Notes: generated from the sequence alone by a model not told the origin. DNA of 64,000 bases from Nautilus pompilius (GCA_018389105.1 JACATO010001697.1:1-64000); one strand, 5' to 3'; counted from the stretch's first letter, positions 13,035-24,595 are shown. Translations and numbers: made by a program.

Positions 13035-13295
13035 TAAATAAACAAAGCGTATATATTTATGCGTATACAGTGTCGCCTGTGTATCGCTGCCCTAAGTAAG
13101 AAGAGCCGTATCGTTATATGCGTAAGTACTGTTAGCTCCTTGATGCGCGCCATCTTGATTTTTATCTGCACGATATCGCGCTATGCGCAGACTCAAACCA
13201 GTCGTGGCGCTTCGTCTGCAAACATCAGCACCCACCCACCGCGCAGTAACCTCGCCCCGCAGGTCGCCCGGTCGGCCGCTGCGGTTCATGCCGGT

Positions 13296-13330
13296 TATAA
13301 AACCTAGCGGTTTGTGGTTTGCGCTCATAG
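13296..13330 (+). promoter_or_regulatory. core promoter: TATA box and initiator
   Basis: TATAAAA is at 13296-13302, flanked by GC-rich sequence. The A of a TCATAG initiator-like motif at 13327 lies 31 bases downstream of the first T of the TATA box, the canonical distance to a start site. The predicted 5' UTR to the ATG at 13550 would be about 220 bases and CpG-rich. This supports transcription toward the TEAD-partner gene. The start site is inferred. Confidence 0.55.
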
Positions 13331-13549
13331 TTTTTTATCGATCTCTGGCGGAGTTAGAACTCGTCGGAGCTGCTGTCGACATCTTGAAGGGGGTCTCTGC
13401 TCACTGACTCAGCCAGCACGGCGCAGTTGTCGCGGAGCGCGCGTGCCGTATCGATTCACCACCCACCGAACAGTCCGCGTGTGCGAGTCGATTTCTGCGG
13501 ATCCGCTGCGAACAGCCCCGGCCAACCTCTTCCCCAGCTCGCCTGTGAC

Positions 13550-14176
13550 ATGGATCTCTACGCTTCTCTCCTCGCCAAACAGCCAGGCAAGGCCTTCGAG
13601 AGCGGGCCGCTGTTCGGCGCCAAGACCCTCCGCCCCGCCGTCTCCGAAAGTAAGGACATGAACGTACCCCTCCGGCACCGGCAGCTACCCGCCTCGTTTT
13701 GGCAGGAGCCGAACACACGATCCAGGTACCCGTTTGACTACTTCAGCGTGCCTTTGACCAACATGGACCCCAAGCTGTACTTCCAGACCTACAAGGACAT
13801 GATGCAGAGGCTGTATGGACAAGTACCCGGGGTAGGTTCACGGTATCCCATCACTGAGTACCTGTACTATAACTACGGATCTAAATACCAGGCGGCTGTG
13901 CCACCGCACTTGGAGCAATCTTGGAACACTAAATTATACCAGACAGATAAGAAATCACACACGATACCTCCGGGTTATCCACTCCAGTCTCACCCGTGTC
14001 CGTGTTCGGGGTATTTCTGTGGAGCTACCCACACCAGTAACCTGGATCTCAGCGCTCTTGGACAGTACCCGTCAGACGGCGCTTCGTTATGCCCGTACCC
14101 AACATGGAGGCCGGTTCCATCAAAGACCACGTCTTCATACCCGTCTCGTTTTCACCCTTTTGGAGACGTTCAATGA
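13550..14176 (+). CDS. TEAD-binding omega-loop protein, FAM181/YAP-type
   Basis: A single uninterrupted frame encodes 208 residues. The ATG at 13550 is preferred over the longer upstream frame because it has a strong context (G at -3, G at +4) and the residues before it look like translated 5' UTR. Residues 38-55 (NVPLRHRQLPASFWQEPN) match the omega-loop used by YAP, TAZ and FAM181A/B to dock on TEAD transcription factors: a basic strand, the LPxSF[F/W] core at 46-51 and a following P. No WW domain, PDZ ligand or coiled coil is seen, so it is not YAP itself. Residues 75-90 (KLYFQTYKDMMQRLYG) could form an amphipathic helix; the C-terminal half is rich in Tyr, Pro and Ser and has a Cys patch (CPCSGYFC, 150-157). 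The likely role is a nuclear TEAD cofactor or competitor. FAM181 orthology rests on the loop alone, since other conserved FAM181 segments are not evident. Confidence 0.85.
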   Translation: MDLYASLLAKQPGKAFESGPLFGAKTLRPAVSESKDMNVPLRHRQLPASFWQEPNTRSRYPFDYFSVPLTNMDPKLYFQTYKDMMQRLYGQVPGVGSRYPITEYLYYNYGSKYQAAVPPHLEQSWNTKLYQTDKKSHTIPPGYPLQSHPCPCSGYFCGATHTSNLDLSALGQYPSDGASLCPYPTWRPVPSKTTSSYPSRFHPFGDVQ

Positions 14177-14390
14177 CTGTTCACCTAACAGCAGAAAAGA
14201 ATAATCGTATATTATAAATTATATTTATGTTAAGTGATGAACGGCAGCACGACTGCCGTGGATATTGTCGGATAACCCACGGGAGAACACATCATTTTAG
14301 AATTCCGCACGTATTTTTGTTTTTCGATTTTTATATCCTAACTATTAACATTTTGTTCTGTTTGTTTCTTCTCTCTTTTTTTTGTTTGTT

Positions 14391-14425
<35 letters not shown>

Positions 14426-15305
14426 ATGTATATATATATATGTATATATATATATTGTTTATTTATTATTTCCATACGCGGTGGAAGCAGACAGGGACGG
14501 ACGTATCTCGGAATTTCGTTATCGCCAACACGCGAGACGGGGAGGGGCCACCAGGACTCTATCGCCGGCCGGGCCCTCCGGCGCGGCTGCCCCGCGGTGA
14601 ACTGTGTGCAGAAATGGTTCCCTTTTGCTACGTTACGTTAGAGAGATTAGTACATTTAATCACGAAGCGATGGAGAACGTATCGATCGCAAACACGAGTA
14701 CGTCTCCGGAGAATAGAGCCGAGTTCGCGGCCATTCACGAAACTCACTTCGTTTTCCCCTTTTACACATGCTGTCTGTCCCTCCCATTCCCGCAGCATCT
14801 GACCCCGTGGGTGCTGTATTTCAGACCAGAGACAGTAATTAACAACATGTGCTTTGAAGTGTATTCGTCCGCGTGGTTGACTGATGCCGATTTCAAGACA
14901 TTTTTCTCCACTTTATATTTATGTGTACATACGCGTTGACAGTAAAGTTGACACGACAGCAAAGCTGGCGACAAACTGAAATGTGCTGTCATTTTTCACT
15001 GTTACTATTAGTTCATCATGTTCATGCACAGCATCACAGTACTATATTATATAGAGGAATTTTTTTTTTTTTTTCGTCACGTGTAATTATTAAAACAAAT
15101 GTCATTATTGCAATATCACGGCTCTGTTTTCATTCCTTCCTGTTGTTGTGGAAATGTATTAAGTGGAATAATGTGTTATAAAGCCCCAGAATTCGGCAAA
15201 AAAATGCGGCGAGTTTCCTGCAGCCGGCTTCTGTCCCTGGGTAATGCAGCGAGCCCGTGTCCGGAGGTTGGCTTGCCTGCCTTCCAGCAAAGGGGAATGA
15301 ATAAA
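14177..15305 (+). other. probable 3' UTR of the omega-loop gene
   Basis: No separate gene is recognised here. The stretch contains a TA/TATG microsatellite (14391-14455), a CpG-rich segment near 14560-14600 and a Pumilio-type TGTACATA at 14924-14931. The first good AATAAA in the sense direction is at 15300-15305. Treating all of this as one 3' UTR is an inference; an earlier weak signal (AATAAT near 14200) could also be used. Confidence 0.35.
14391..14455. repeat. TA/TATG microsatellite
   Basis: About 65 bases of TA repeats interrupted by TATG units, about 215 bases after the stop codon of the omega-loop gene. Confidence 0.95.
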
Positions 15306-15452
15306 GCGGATAGTTCTGGGAGCCGTAGGTGGCGTGAGAACTTGGGCAATCAGTTAGAGTGAGGAGTGTGCAGCCTTAGAAGAGGGTAGGGGGGGTAAAA
15401 GAGGAGGATCGGATGATGGTAGGAAAAAATCCATAAAGTCTAGGAAGAAGGA

Positions 15453-15532
15453 ATGAGAGATGGAGAGATGGAGAGAGAGAGAGAGAGGAGAGATGGAGAG
15501 AGAGAGAGAGAGGAGATGGAGAGAGAGAGAGG
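15453..15532. repeat. short GA tract
   Basis: GA dinucleotide blocks alternate with GATGGA spacers on the + strand. The sequence at its end reads TGAGGTAGT (see rejected items). Confidence 0.9.
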
Positions 15533-16499
15533 CTTGAGGTAGTTTTATGTGGTATACACGAAGTCCTTGGTGACTTACCCGTCCAGCTGACCCTTTAAAG
15601 AAGGAAATTAACAACACGCAAAAAAACAACAACAACAAAAACGTAATAGGTCAGGTAATAAACATATTCTATCTCTAAGGTATGTTTTTTTTCTAGCACA
15701 CGTCGTGCATTAATTATTATTGTATACGACAAAAATGATTTTGAAAAAAAATTAATATTTCAAACGATGTTGAACAGTTGGGAAAAACAAAAGAAGTATG
15801 TATGATCGGGACTCGTCACCTGTGAGGACTGCTGAGTTTGAAATTATCTGATGGAGTTCACCTGAGTCCTGCCGTCGTAGCCAAATCTTTTTTTCCCCCT
15901 TTTTCTTAAATGAAAGAACAATGATAAGGAACGACAACTTTTTTTTTTTTTTTTGGCTGTTTTTTAAAATTTCCGCACCGGTCTGACTGTTTTTATCACA
16001 AATTCTGTTAGTACATCTGCAAAATGCATTATTAGTCATGAACCCTCTGTACACTCACATCAGTGTTCACTTCGCTTGTGTTATCTTCTGGCTGTGTGTT
16101 TAGTCGTCCCACCCGTGATCCGAAACTCGATACAGATTTATCGTTACAAACAGTTACGTTAGTAAGGCAGGTACTTACCAGGTGTCGCAGCCCCCTACTG
16201 GTCGACTTGTGAGAAGATAGTAAAGCTTTGAGGGGGTGATGTGGACCGAGAATCAAGTCTTAGACTCACGGTTTCGCACTTTTCCCTCTTCTAACTGCAA
16301 ACAAATCAATTTTTGTGTTGGATCTTTTTCGCTCTGTATCATTATTAGGATCTAAGCGACAGTGGTATCTTTATTAAAATTGTTTATAGAAAGTCCGTTC
16401 GAAACGTTTAAATGCTAACGGGTCTCCTTGACTAGTGTAGGAGCATTCACCAAGACTAGTGTTAACCCTCCGCATACCACGTCTTCAGTTTTTACTTCC

Positions 16500-16500
<1 letters not shown>
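15533..16500. other. AT-rich spacer, no gene
   Basis: No coding or RNA gene is recognised. A CTCF-like site (16187-16201) is the only structured element. Confidence 0.5.
16187..16201 (-). promoter_or_regulatory. CTCF-type motif
   Basis: Read on the minus strand the sequence is CCAGTAGGGGGCTGC, which fits every defined position of the bilaterian CTCF core CCASYAGRKGGC. It lies about 2 kb past the omega-loop gene, where an insulator could sit. Binding is not shown. Confidence 0.4.

Positions 16501-16502
<2 letters not shown>

Positions 16503-16556
<54 letters not shown>
16503..16556. repeat. AAT microsatellite
   Basis: About 18 AAT units on the + strand, about 40 bases upstream of a tRNA-like SINE. 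Confidence 0.97.
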
Positions 16557-16596
16557 GTTTTTCTTTTCACACACAAAAATAAAAATTGCCAATCGC

Positions 16597-16770
16597 AGCT
16601 GGAAGGCTGGCTGACGGTAGGCTAGTCCGACTCCCGTAGTCACTGTTTCGAGTTCGAATCCCGGTCGGCGTACCTCTCGAGCGTGATTTCTTCGCGCTCT
16701 TCTCTACCAGCAGGTGCCCGGGTGGGTTTGTTTCCGGAATCTGAGAATGAAGAGTTCCAGTGGGGGGGGA
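16597..16770 (+). mobile_element. tRNA-derived SINE-like copy
   Basis: An A-box-like TGGCTGACGG (about 16607) is followed about 45 bases later by a good Pol III B box, GTTCGAATCCC (about 16652-16662), then CGGTCGGCG. The same B-box context (ATTCCCGGTCGGCGCG) is seen on the minus strand at about 62605, so both probably belong to one SINE family. The 3' limit is uncertain. Confidence 0.6.
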
Positions 16771-17534
16771 GGGGTCTTTGGTGTCCGCAGGATCGACCAG
16801 CAGTTTGTACCAGGGTGTCTTTTTTTTCTCACGGTGTACAGCACAACAACCTCGGGTTGTATGTGGAAGATACACTCGAAAAACTTAGTCGATGGAGACC
16901 TTTTCCTAGGCCTGGTAGATATGATGGCGCAACACGATTCCGTAGATGTTCTTCGCTTATCGTTTTTTTTTTTAAAACCCAAAAACAGGAGTTCCGTCTC
17001 GTGTGTGTGTGAGGCCTGCTATAGGCTCGGTCCATCAGTGTCAGAGATGGTCGCGATGTGGATTTGTTATCCGAACTGATCTACCGAGACACGATCGCGC
17101 GCCAGCAGGACCGTTAGATACCGGAATCGCTTCTGTGGACTGGTTTCGATTTTTACTCTGCGAAATGCGAGTCAACGAGATGGAAGAGTCCCCGGACAAA
17201 ATCAAACCTGGGATTATTTTTTAAGATAGAATCTGCCATTGTTTCGTCATCTTCAATGTTGTTGTTTTTTTTGGGGGGAAGGGCACCCAGTATAACACCT
17301 GAGTGTTTCCATAAAACGTAAAACAGTTAAACAAAGTGGGGGGGGTTAGGGTCGAACAAAACTCACCTGCGATAAATTACATTTTTTCCGTTTTATCATA
17401 ACAAGTGTTGATGGACGCCGGCCGCCTTGTCAGTGCCCTCTCCAGCTTGGGCCCGACCTGAACCACGGATGCAAATTGGATTAGTTAGATTAAGCACATG
17501 ATGATGTGACAGGTAGCCCCGGAAGCACCGCTAT
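16771..17534. other. spacer before the Tc1 remnant
   Basis: No gene or recognised repeat. The sequence carries several G and T homopolymers. The left end of the Tc1 element may lie here, but no inverted repeat partner was found. Confidence 0.4.
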
Positions 17535-18046
17535 ATGTATGGCTCGTCAGTCCAACAGATTTGGAGAAAGTTCCAAGAATCACTGGACCGCTCAGGCTTA
17601 GTTTGCCGGCGTTACCCTGGGCCCTTGATCTCTCTAGAAGACAGAAGAAATACCAAAACTATTTTAGTATCAATCATGATCAAGTGCATCAAGCGACGCT
17701 TCACGTGTACGTACGTACCCTGATGGGAACGGCTACTTCCAAGACGACAATGCTTCAACCCACCATATCCATATTGTGTGTTCATGCTTCGAGGAACTCG
17801 GAGGGGACTTCATACGTCTCTCAGGACCACGATCTCAATCCATTTGAGCATCTATGGGATGTAGTTAAAGAGGTGTTTGCGACTACAATCGTCCGCTCAC
17901 GTCGATTGTGTACAGTATTAATGACTGAGTGGGGGGAAATATCTGTAAGGAAATCTCCCGCACTTGGTGGATTCTGTCCGCGTCACATCCTGGCTTTTAT
18001 TCAAGTAAATGCTGGTCCAAGCCGTTCTGGGGGGTATAGACAATAA
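17535..18046 (+). pseudogene. Tc1-like transposase remnant
   Basis: The central catalytic block reads GNGYFQDDNASTH in one frame (about 17725-17765), the usual DDN motif of Tc1-type DDE transposases. After a frameshift near 17820 another frame gives SQDHDLNPFEHLWDVVKE, matching the SPDLNPIEHLW block that carries the third acidic residue. A C-terminal RHILAFIQVNAGPSR also fits. Upstream, IWRKFQESLDRSG may be the end of the DNA-binding domain. At least one frameshift and several stops make it dead. Terminal inverted repeats were not found. Confidence 0.75.
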
Positions 18047-19005
18047 AACAACTGCGATATCTGTCAGGGTTTTTCTTCGTTTACTGTTATTTACAGTAAC
18101 GTGAAGCACCACAAACCGCTATAAAGAAGATGACAAAGATTTGAAACAAATAAACACCAAAAACTATGGGGCACGTCTTTTAATACAACCACACGCCATT
18201 TGTGAGAGTGACCAGGATATCACGTGGCACCGACCTAGCGGCGAAGGGGCCAGCTTCCCGATAAATCACGTCACGAGCAAGTGTTCGTGATCTTGCACAT
18301 CAGACGTCGCTAGCCCCTCTCCGTGTGGATAAAGGAGCCATTAGTTTTGTATTCCCATAACAGTTGAATGGCTTCCCTCATTAGCAAGGTCGGTTTTGCG
18401 GGCTATACCCCGGGCGGCTGGCAATTAAGGAGTGAATTAGAAACGGTGTCATTGATTCGGCCATTTCTAAACAGATTTGTCTCTTTGTAGGGAGTCTCGA
18501 GACGAAACCGTGATGTTCTATTGTACATCTGACTGTGCTGTTGTAAGACTACTGTCTTTTATTACTCTATTCAGTAATATAGCCATTTGTGAACATTCTT
18601 TTTCCATTATTTCAGTTTTCTTTACTTCTTTCTTTCTTCCTATTTATTTCTTCTGCGTAATGTTACGCGGTTACAGACAGGAAGTCCGTTTTCAAACACA
18701 TGCGCCGACCGACAGCCCCCCCCGGTTTCCTGTTAGGACAAAATGGGCTGGATATCAAACAAGAGAAACAACTCCGGCGAGGACGTGCAGCGCCGCGGTT
18801 GTCTCTGGATATCCGCTTAAATGACCACAAACATCGACCAAGACGAAAACTCTTCATATTTTCTTTTTAATGTTTATTTATTTCACACTTAAACGATTTT
18901 CATTTAAACTTTGAAATCGGAAAGTAAAAAATTATTTTGATAAACACCCAGTTTGAGCAAACTAACAATTAAAAAAAAAGAAACTTGTAAATTAAAGCTA
19001 TAAAC

Positions 19006-19006
<1 letters not shown>
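18047..19006. other. non-genic spacer
   Basis: No gene is recognised. It becomes AT-rich toward the GA tract at its right end. Confidence 0.5.
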
Positions 19007-19053
<47 letters not shown>

Positions 19054-19127
19054 GAGAGGGAGAGGAGAGATGACGTCAGTAGAGAGAGTGAGAGAGAGAT
19101 GACATTACTACAGAGAGAAAGCGCGGG
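19007..19127. repeat. GA tract with one CRE unit
   Basis: Pure GA is followed by a unit reading GATGACGTCAGTAGAGAG (CRE palindrome near 19070) and a degraded unit GATGACATTACTACAG. It is the reverse orientation of the minisatellite at 40 kb. The change from CG to CA in the second unit fits CpG decay. Confidence 0.9.
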
Positions 19128-20302
19128 GTTGGAATATTTCAATTTATAGTTAATGTTCTCTTCCTGCTTTATTCAAAATAAAACTACCAAAAAGTAACTG
19201 TTTATTTTGTGATTAATCAAAATAATTAATTTAAAAGAATAAATTAAATAGAATGTTTAGAGATCGGTTAGGATCGTCATCCGAACCAGGTGGTCGAAGT
19301 CTGTCGCCAGCAGATGTCGCTGTTTTCCACTGACAGCCGGTGTTAAGCACAAGTTTCTCCGAGCTTCTCGTTTATCTGGAAAGCAGACTGCGCTGCCAAT
19401 GAAAGCTGAATAAACAATTTACGATTTACATATTTCTTAGTGTTTACTTTAATTCATTCTAAACTCGTTAAAACAGCTGCGTGGTCAACCATTTTTAAAA
19501 CAAGGGAGACAAATATATCTATCCTCTTACTAGGAAAAAGAAAACAAATCCTATAAAACTACAAAACAAAGCAAACAAAGAAACAAATTTGGGTTGCTAT
19601 GGTAACCACATATAGACATCCATAAATGTTTGTAATCTGAGACTGATCTCTGTCTACTGATCTGACTGAGGTCCTTTAAAAATCCTATTTCATTATATAT
19701 TTAGGAATCTGATGCAGTGCTTTGGTTAGATTTATTATTGTTCATTATTTGGAGAAATCTAAAATAATAATTAAAGAAAACATTATGTTTAATTTATTCC
19801 ACATTAGATTAGGCTGAACGGGTTTTAAATTCTAAAAATGTTTTGCACCAAATTATCACCGTGTGCTATATATATGTGTGTCTGCACATCCTTAATGGAC
19901 CAGCTCGACTTGGCGTCGCACACCACCAACCTCTCCCAAAATCCACGGCATGTTTCTTCTCTCTCTTCTTTGCCGCCTGGGTTTTTTTTAGCTCTCCGGT
20001 TTCCTCCCACATCTAAAAATAGGGCCTTTCGTCGCGCGTCGAAGGCAAAAGAAAACCATCTCAACTGTTCATCTCCCGGTATGGCTCTGACCAACCGACC
20101 TGCCCACGGGCAAAGTACTCCTGATGACACTCTTTGTAATTGCTGCATTCCTAAACTCGGCCGGTATGCATTTACCTTCGTCACGGTGGATTATTTTCAG
20201 ATAAAATAAATTTCTGAAATAATATAATAGTAGATATGATTTTCCTCTGTATCTACCCATAAGAGGCAACGTATCAGAAAAAAGACGAGAATAGCACACC
20301 TT
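19128..20302. other. AT-rich DNA with an X-box; no gene recognised
   Basis: Contains a perfect RFX-type X-box at 19593-19606. A segment near 19996-20013 reads CTCCGGTTTCCTCCCACATC and resembles the body of the SINE at 31141. A 123-codon frame at 19838-20209 has no recognised domain and probably derives from repeat sequence. Confidence 0.45.
19593..19606. promoter_or_regulatory. RFX X-box palindrome
   Basis: GTTGCTATGGTAAC fits all positions of the X-box (GTHNYYATRRNAAC) bound by RFX factors, which in animals control ciliary genes. No ciliary gene is visible beside it, so function is unproven. Confidence 0.4.
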
Positions 20303-20876
20303 TTGTGTGTGTGTGTCTCTCTCTCTCTCTGTGCGTGCGTGTGTCTCTCTCTCTCTATGTGTGTGTGTGTGTCTCTATGTGTGTGTGTGTGCGCGTGTCT
20401 CTCTCTCTATGTGTGTGGTGTGTCTCTCTCTATGTGTGTGTGTGTGTCTCTCTCTATGTGTGTGTGTGTGTGTCTCTCTCTATGTGTGTATGTGTCTCTC
20501 TCTCTATGTGCGTGTGTGCGTGTGTCTCTCTCTCTCTATGTGTGTGTGTGTCTCTCTCTCTATCTGTGTGTGTGGTCTCTCTCTCTATGTGTGTGTGTGT
20601 GTCTCTCTCTCTATGTGTGTGTGTCTCTCTCTATGTGTGTGTGTGTGTGTCTCTCTCTCTCTATGTGTGTGTGTCTCTGTGTGTGGTGTGTTCTCTCTCT
20701 CTATGTGTGTGTGTCTCTCTCTATGTGGTGTGTGCGTGTCTCTCTCTATGTGTGTGTGTGTGTCTCTCTCTCTCTTGTGTGTGGTGTCTCTTTCTCTCTA
20801 AGTGTGTATGTGTGTGTTTGTATCTCTCTCTATGCGTATGTGTTGTGTCTCTATCTATGTGTTTGTGTGTGTGTCT

Positions 20877-20926
<50 letters not shown>
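20303..20926. repeat. TG/TC compound minisatellite
   Basis: About 620 bases built of TCTCTCTCTATG followed by TGTGTG runs, with a period of roughly 25-30 bases and a pure TG tail at the end. Three long open frames through it encode Val/Cys/Ser/Leu repeats, because TGTG and TCTC units lack stops. They are not genes. Confidence 0.97.
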
Positions 20927-23900
20927 TGCTTTTCTTGTTTACTCGCTCAGAGACTCAAATTAATTTTAACGCTTCTAACTTTATCAAATCACCATTCTGA
21001 ACAAAGATTCATATTTTTAACAAAAAAAGAAAACGAATACCTGAACTCATTGTCTGGCCAAATACCCATAAACTATTTTGCTGCTCTACCATTTGCATGT
21101 TATTTTATTATTCATCTAATTAAACAGTTTAACAGTTAAAGCTTAAAGCCATGGCAGAGGCCGTGAAGCCAGCCAGCGGTCGGTTTTGCTCAGCTCCGTT
21201 TTAATGTCCGAAACAATCTTCGTCTTTCTTTCAGTATTAAATTTTAATTTGTCTGATTCATCCCCAATAGAACAGCTTAATGGCTTCAAAGCCGCATGAA
21301 GTGTCCAATGGGTATCCCGAGCGCGGAAGGCTGCGTGGCACCTTCCAGGGTGGTAAGCCCGGCTGGAAACAGCCCGGGTTTGTTTGGCCAACACTCACGA
21401 AAGATTTCTATGATGATGATAATAATAATTCGATCAGTCAATTAATCAATCACTTTTCTTTTTTTTTTTTCAAAAATAAAAGAAAAATAATGTACAGGTT
21501 TCTAGATTTTTAAAATATAATTTAACGTAGATTAAATTCGAAAGAAAACCGAGCGCTGTCCCTCTCTTTCCTTTCTTCACTAAATACGTATTTCGGCGGA
21601 ATTGGAAACAATAGGAGCAGAGTGATGGGGGTGTGTCCGTCACCTAGACAACAGCGTACGGTTTTATTATATATCTTGTGAGGCGCCTAGAACAGTGAAA
21701 GAGAGAGAAATGGTGAGTCATACAAAGCTGGTAATTAATGGAATCTGTTATTAAATTAGGGAGGTATTGTACATCTTAGGACGCTTGGCTGGAGGAAGGC
21801 AGACCATCGCAAGACACGGAAAACGGCGTTTAAAGTACTGATCCAGGATTACGAACGAAGGATTGGATGTATCACGGTGAATTTCCGAAGAAAATTGTTC
21901 AGGTCCGCCAATATTATCTGAGCGCACAGAGCTGAGAATGAAATTACACCTTTTTTTTAAAAAAAAAAATTACAAACCATAGGTTGTTTCCGGGTTTGTA
22001 TTTCTTACTCGTTCGGCTGTAGTCGGAGTATTCCGTGATTTTCCGCTCCGGCTGCCGTTCTGACGCATGATCTCTCTCGGGCCCCCCCAACTCCCTTTTT
22101 AGCCATGACAACGAATTATATTAAACAGCTAATCAAAAAAAAAAAAAAAAGTAATAGTCGATATTAGATGTATAATTCTGATTTGTCATTGTATCATATA
22201 CATTGTTACTCTCGGTCGATATTACGCGCACAATTGTCGCTTGCAGTCATTTTCCGAGCTGTTTTCATTCTCATAATTTTTACTCTTTGTTGAGTCTTCA
22301 AGAATTATAAGGGGTTTTAGAGGCAAAACTGCCGAGAGTAATGTCGGCTATCAGCGCACAACCCGGTGGCGCCACAGAGGTCATGAGAGAGTTACCTTCC
22401 TCCCGTGCTCCGAGTTTCGGCATATCGTACTTGTTTTATGAAAGGGAATCCATAGTATCAACAATCTACGTGAAGATATTTTTTCGGTGTGTGTGTGTGT
22501 GCGAAGGTTATTAGTATCAAACAATAACGGGGGGGGGGGAATTTGGGTTTCCATAATTATTCGTGTGAATAAATCGCGTGACGATTGGATCCGTAAGCTG
22601 TGGTTTTCCCATTGGATATTTTGCTAATACTGACACGGAACGAATAATGTTTGTTGCTAATGTGAGGAAAGAAGATCTCACTACATAACTTAATGACTTC
22701 GTCGAGCACGCCCAGATCTCGCCGTTTTGGTCCGAGTTATCCATGTGAACATCTGATGAAGTCCGCAATAACGACAAAGCCTTTCTCTGGTAACACGATG
22801 GCTTACAGTTTCTAAGAAGAAGCCCTGTTGTTTGGAAGGAGGGACCCCATCAACCGACCTTGATCCCATCTCTGTCCTGGATGAAAAATATGAGGTGACG
22901 CAATAACTTGGCCTGCAGTGTAGATATTGGGTTCATTGCTCTTGTAAGACCTGCACGCGGTGTGAAAAGAGTTAAGCGCAAGCTCTTGTGTCGGAAGCTT
23001 TTCTTTTTTTAAAAAAATTCTTTCTTTCATTCTTCTAGTTTGAAATTTCTGTACAAATCATCAGCCGCCGAACGTTTTAATATGCTTCATTGAGCCACCA
23101 AACTTATGCATGCGATACAAAAAGGATCTAAATCCAAAACATTTGACTCGTCTTCCTCTAGGCTATGCCAAAAAAAAAGAAAAATAAAAAAAGTGAATCG
23201 CCAAGGAAACCGTCGCTTAGCAACACGCTACGCCTGTTGTTTTGTGTTGTTTTTTTTTGCCTAACAACCCGGTACTGTCACTCATTGTTCTAGCAACCTA
23301 CATTTTGCAAATCGTTTCGAAGAGTATAGACATTGTGATGGCTAAATACCCATTCAGCTCGTCTGTAGGATTTTGTTGGAAGAAACTGTCAGACTGGAAA
23401 TTGTGCTTACCAAAAATCAGTTAGGGGAGGGAGGGAAGATAAATCAATAAGGATGTAGCCCAGAGTCTTCCTGTGAAATTGTAAAAATATAGCGGTGAAG
23501 TCAAAGTGAAGAAAGAAGTAGAGCTTGCGAGAGTTGTTGGCTGTGTGGCTTCGTTCAAGCATTTTCAGAGATAAATCAAATAGATGCCAAAAACCAGATT
23601 TACCGAATCTAGAGTTACTTGAAGTCAGGAAACTGTAACGGGTTTTATTCTCTAAAAAGAAAATAAATATAGAATAACGAGCAGAAGCTCCTCGAGTGCC
23701 CCTTATATTTTCTATTTAACTGCCATTCCAACAACAGTACACACGTAACGAGTCTATTACGCTGACTAATCATCAAGCACAATTCGTGTCAATGAATATG
23801 ATTTAAGTAGATCTCGAAGCAAAATTAGTGGCAAAGTAAAATTTATATAACACCTAGTATTAATTAAACAAAGTTTAGAAAGCGAATATTAATTAAAGTA

Positions 23901-24595
23901 ATAACCGAAACTGGTGATGGACAATGTTAGAGGTAAATACAGTTTATAATAGGAAATAGTAGTTAGATGGAACTTTTAACACTAAAAGATAAAATAAATA
24001 CAGCGGTTCTGTGTGGAAGAGACGATGTCGACTAATTTTGCTGTTTACGAATGTCTCCAGTAAGTAAGCTGCATGTTCGCCAAATATACCCAATAATTTT
24101 TCAGAAAAAAAGGTCATCAGTAACGCATATTAAGTGATCAGGAATCAAATGATTACTGCAGCAAAGCAGTTTACATATTTATGACTATATTTTAAAAGAT
24201 TAGAGACTTATTTATCTAGGTGCAGAAAAGTGAAAAAAACAAACCTTTTTTAAGTGTTCACATTGGTGACTTTATTTAGTAAAACAGGTAACAAACAGTC
24301 CTGCGAGAAGCGATATTGAGTATCGCGAGCTATTGCAGAAGCACCCGACATTACCGGCATCATTTAAGTGTAGTGACAAATTTTAGCACACCTGCAAAAG
24401 TAGTCAGCCACGTGATTCTTATTTGAACACAGTTATCCTCGTGGGCAATTGCGAGAGTTGTCGTGATTCTAGTATCCAAGCGGTCAGAACATAGCTGTCA
24501 TTCTTCACAGAAGAGATCGAATGCAGCGAAGCCAAGAATTTCAAATCGCCTGACGAGTCAGAAGTTAATCTGCTGAGAAATTATTCAGATTAATT

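Noticed and set aside
13427-13549. Upstream extension of the omega-loop gene by 41 codons
   Set aside because: It starts without a supported ATG at that position and reads as basic, Pro/Ser-rich translated leader. The ATG at 13550 has a much better context.
15533-15556. TGAGGTAGT, the let-7 seed, at the end of a GA tract
   Set aside because: The bases after the seed do not follow let-7 and no complementary arm able to form a precursor hairpin is seen nearby.
20303-21139. 278-codon Cys/Val/Ser/Leu frame
   Set aside because: Translation of the TG/TC minisatellite, matched by similar frames in the other two phases.
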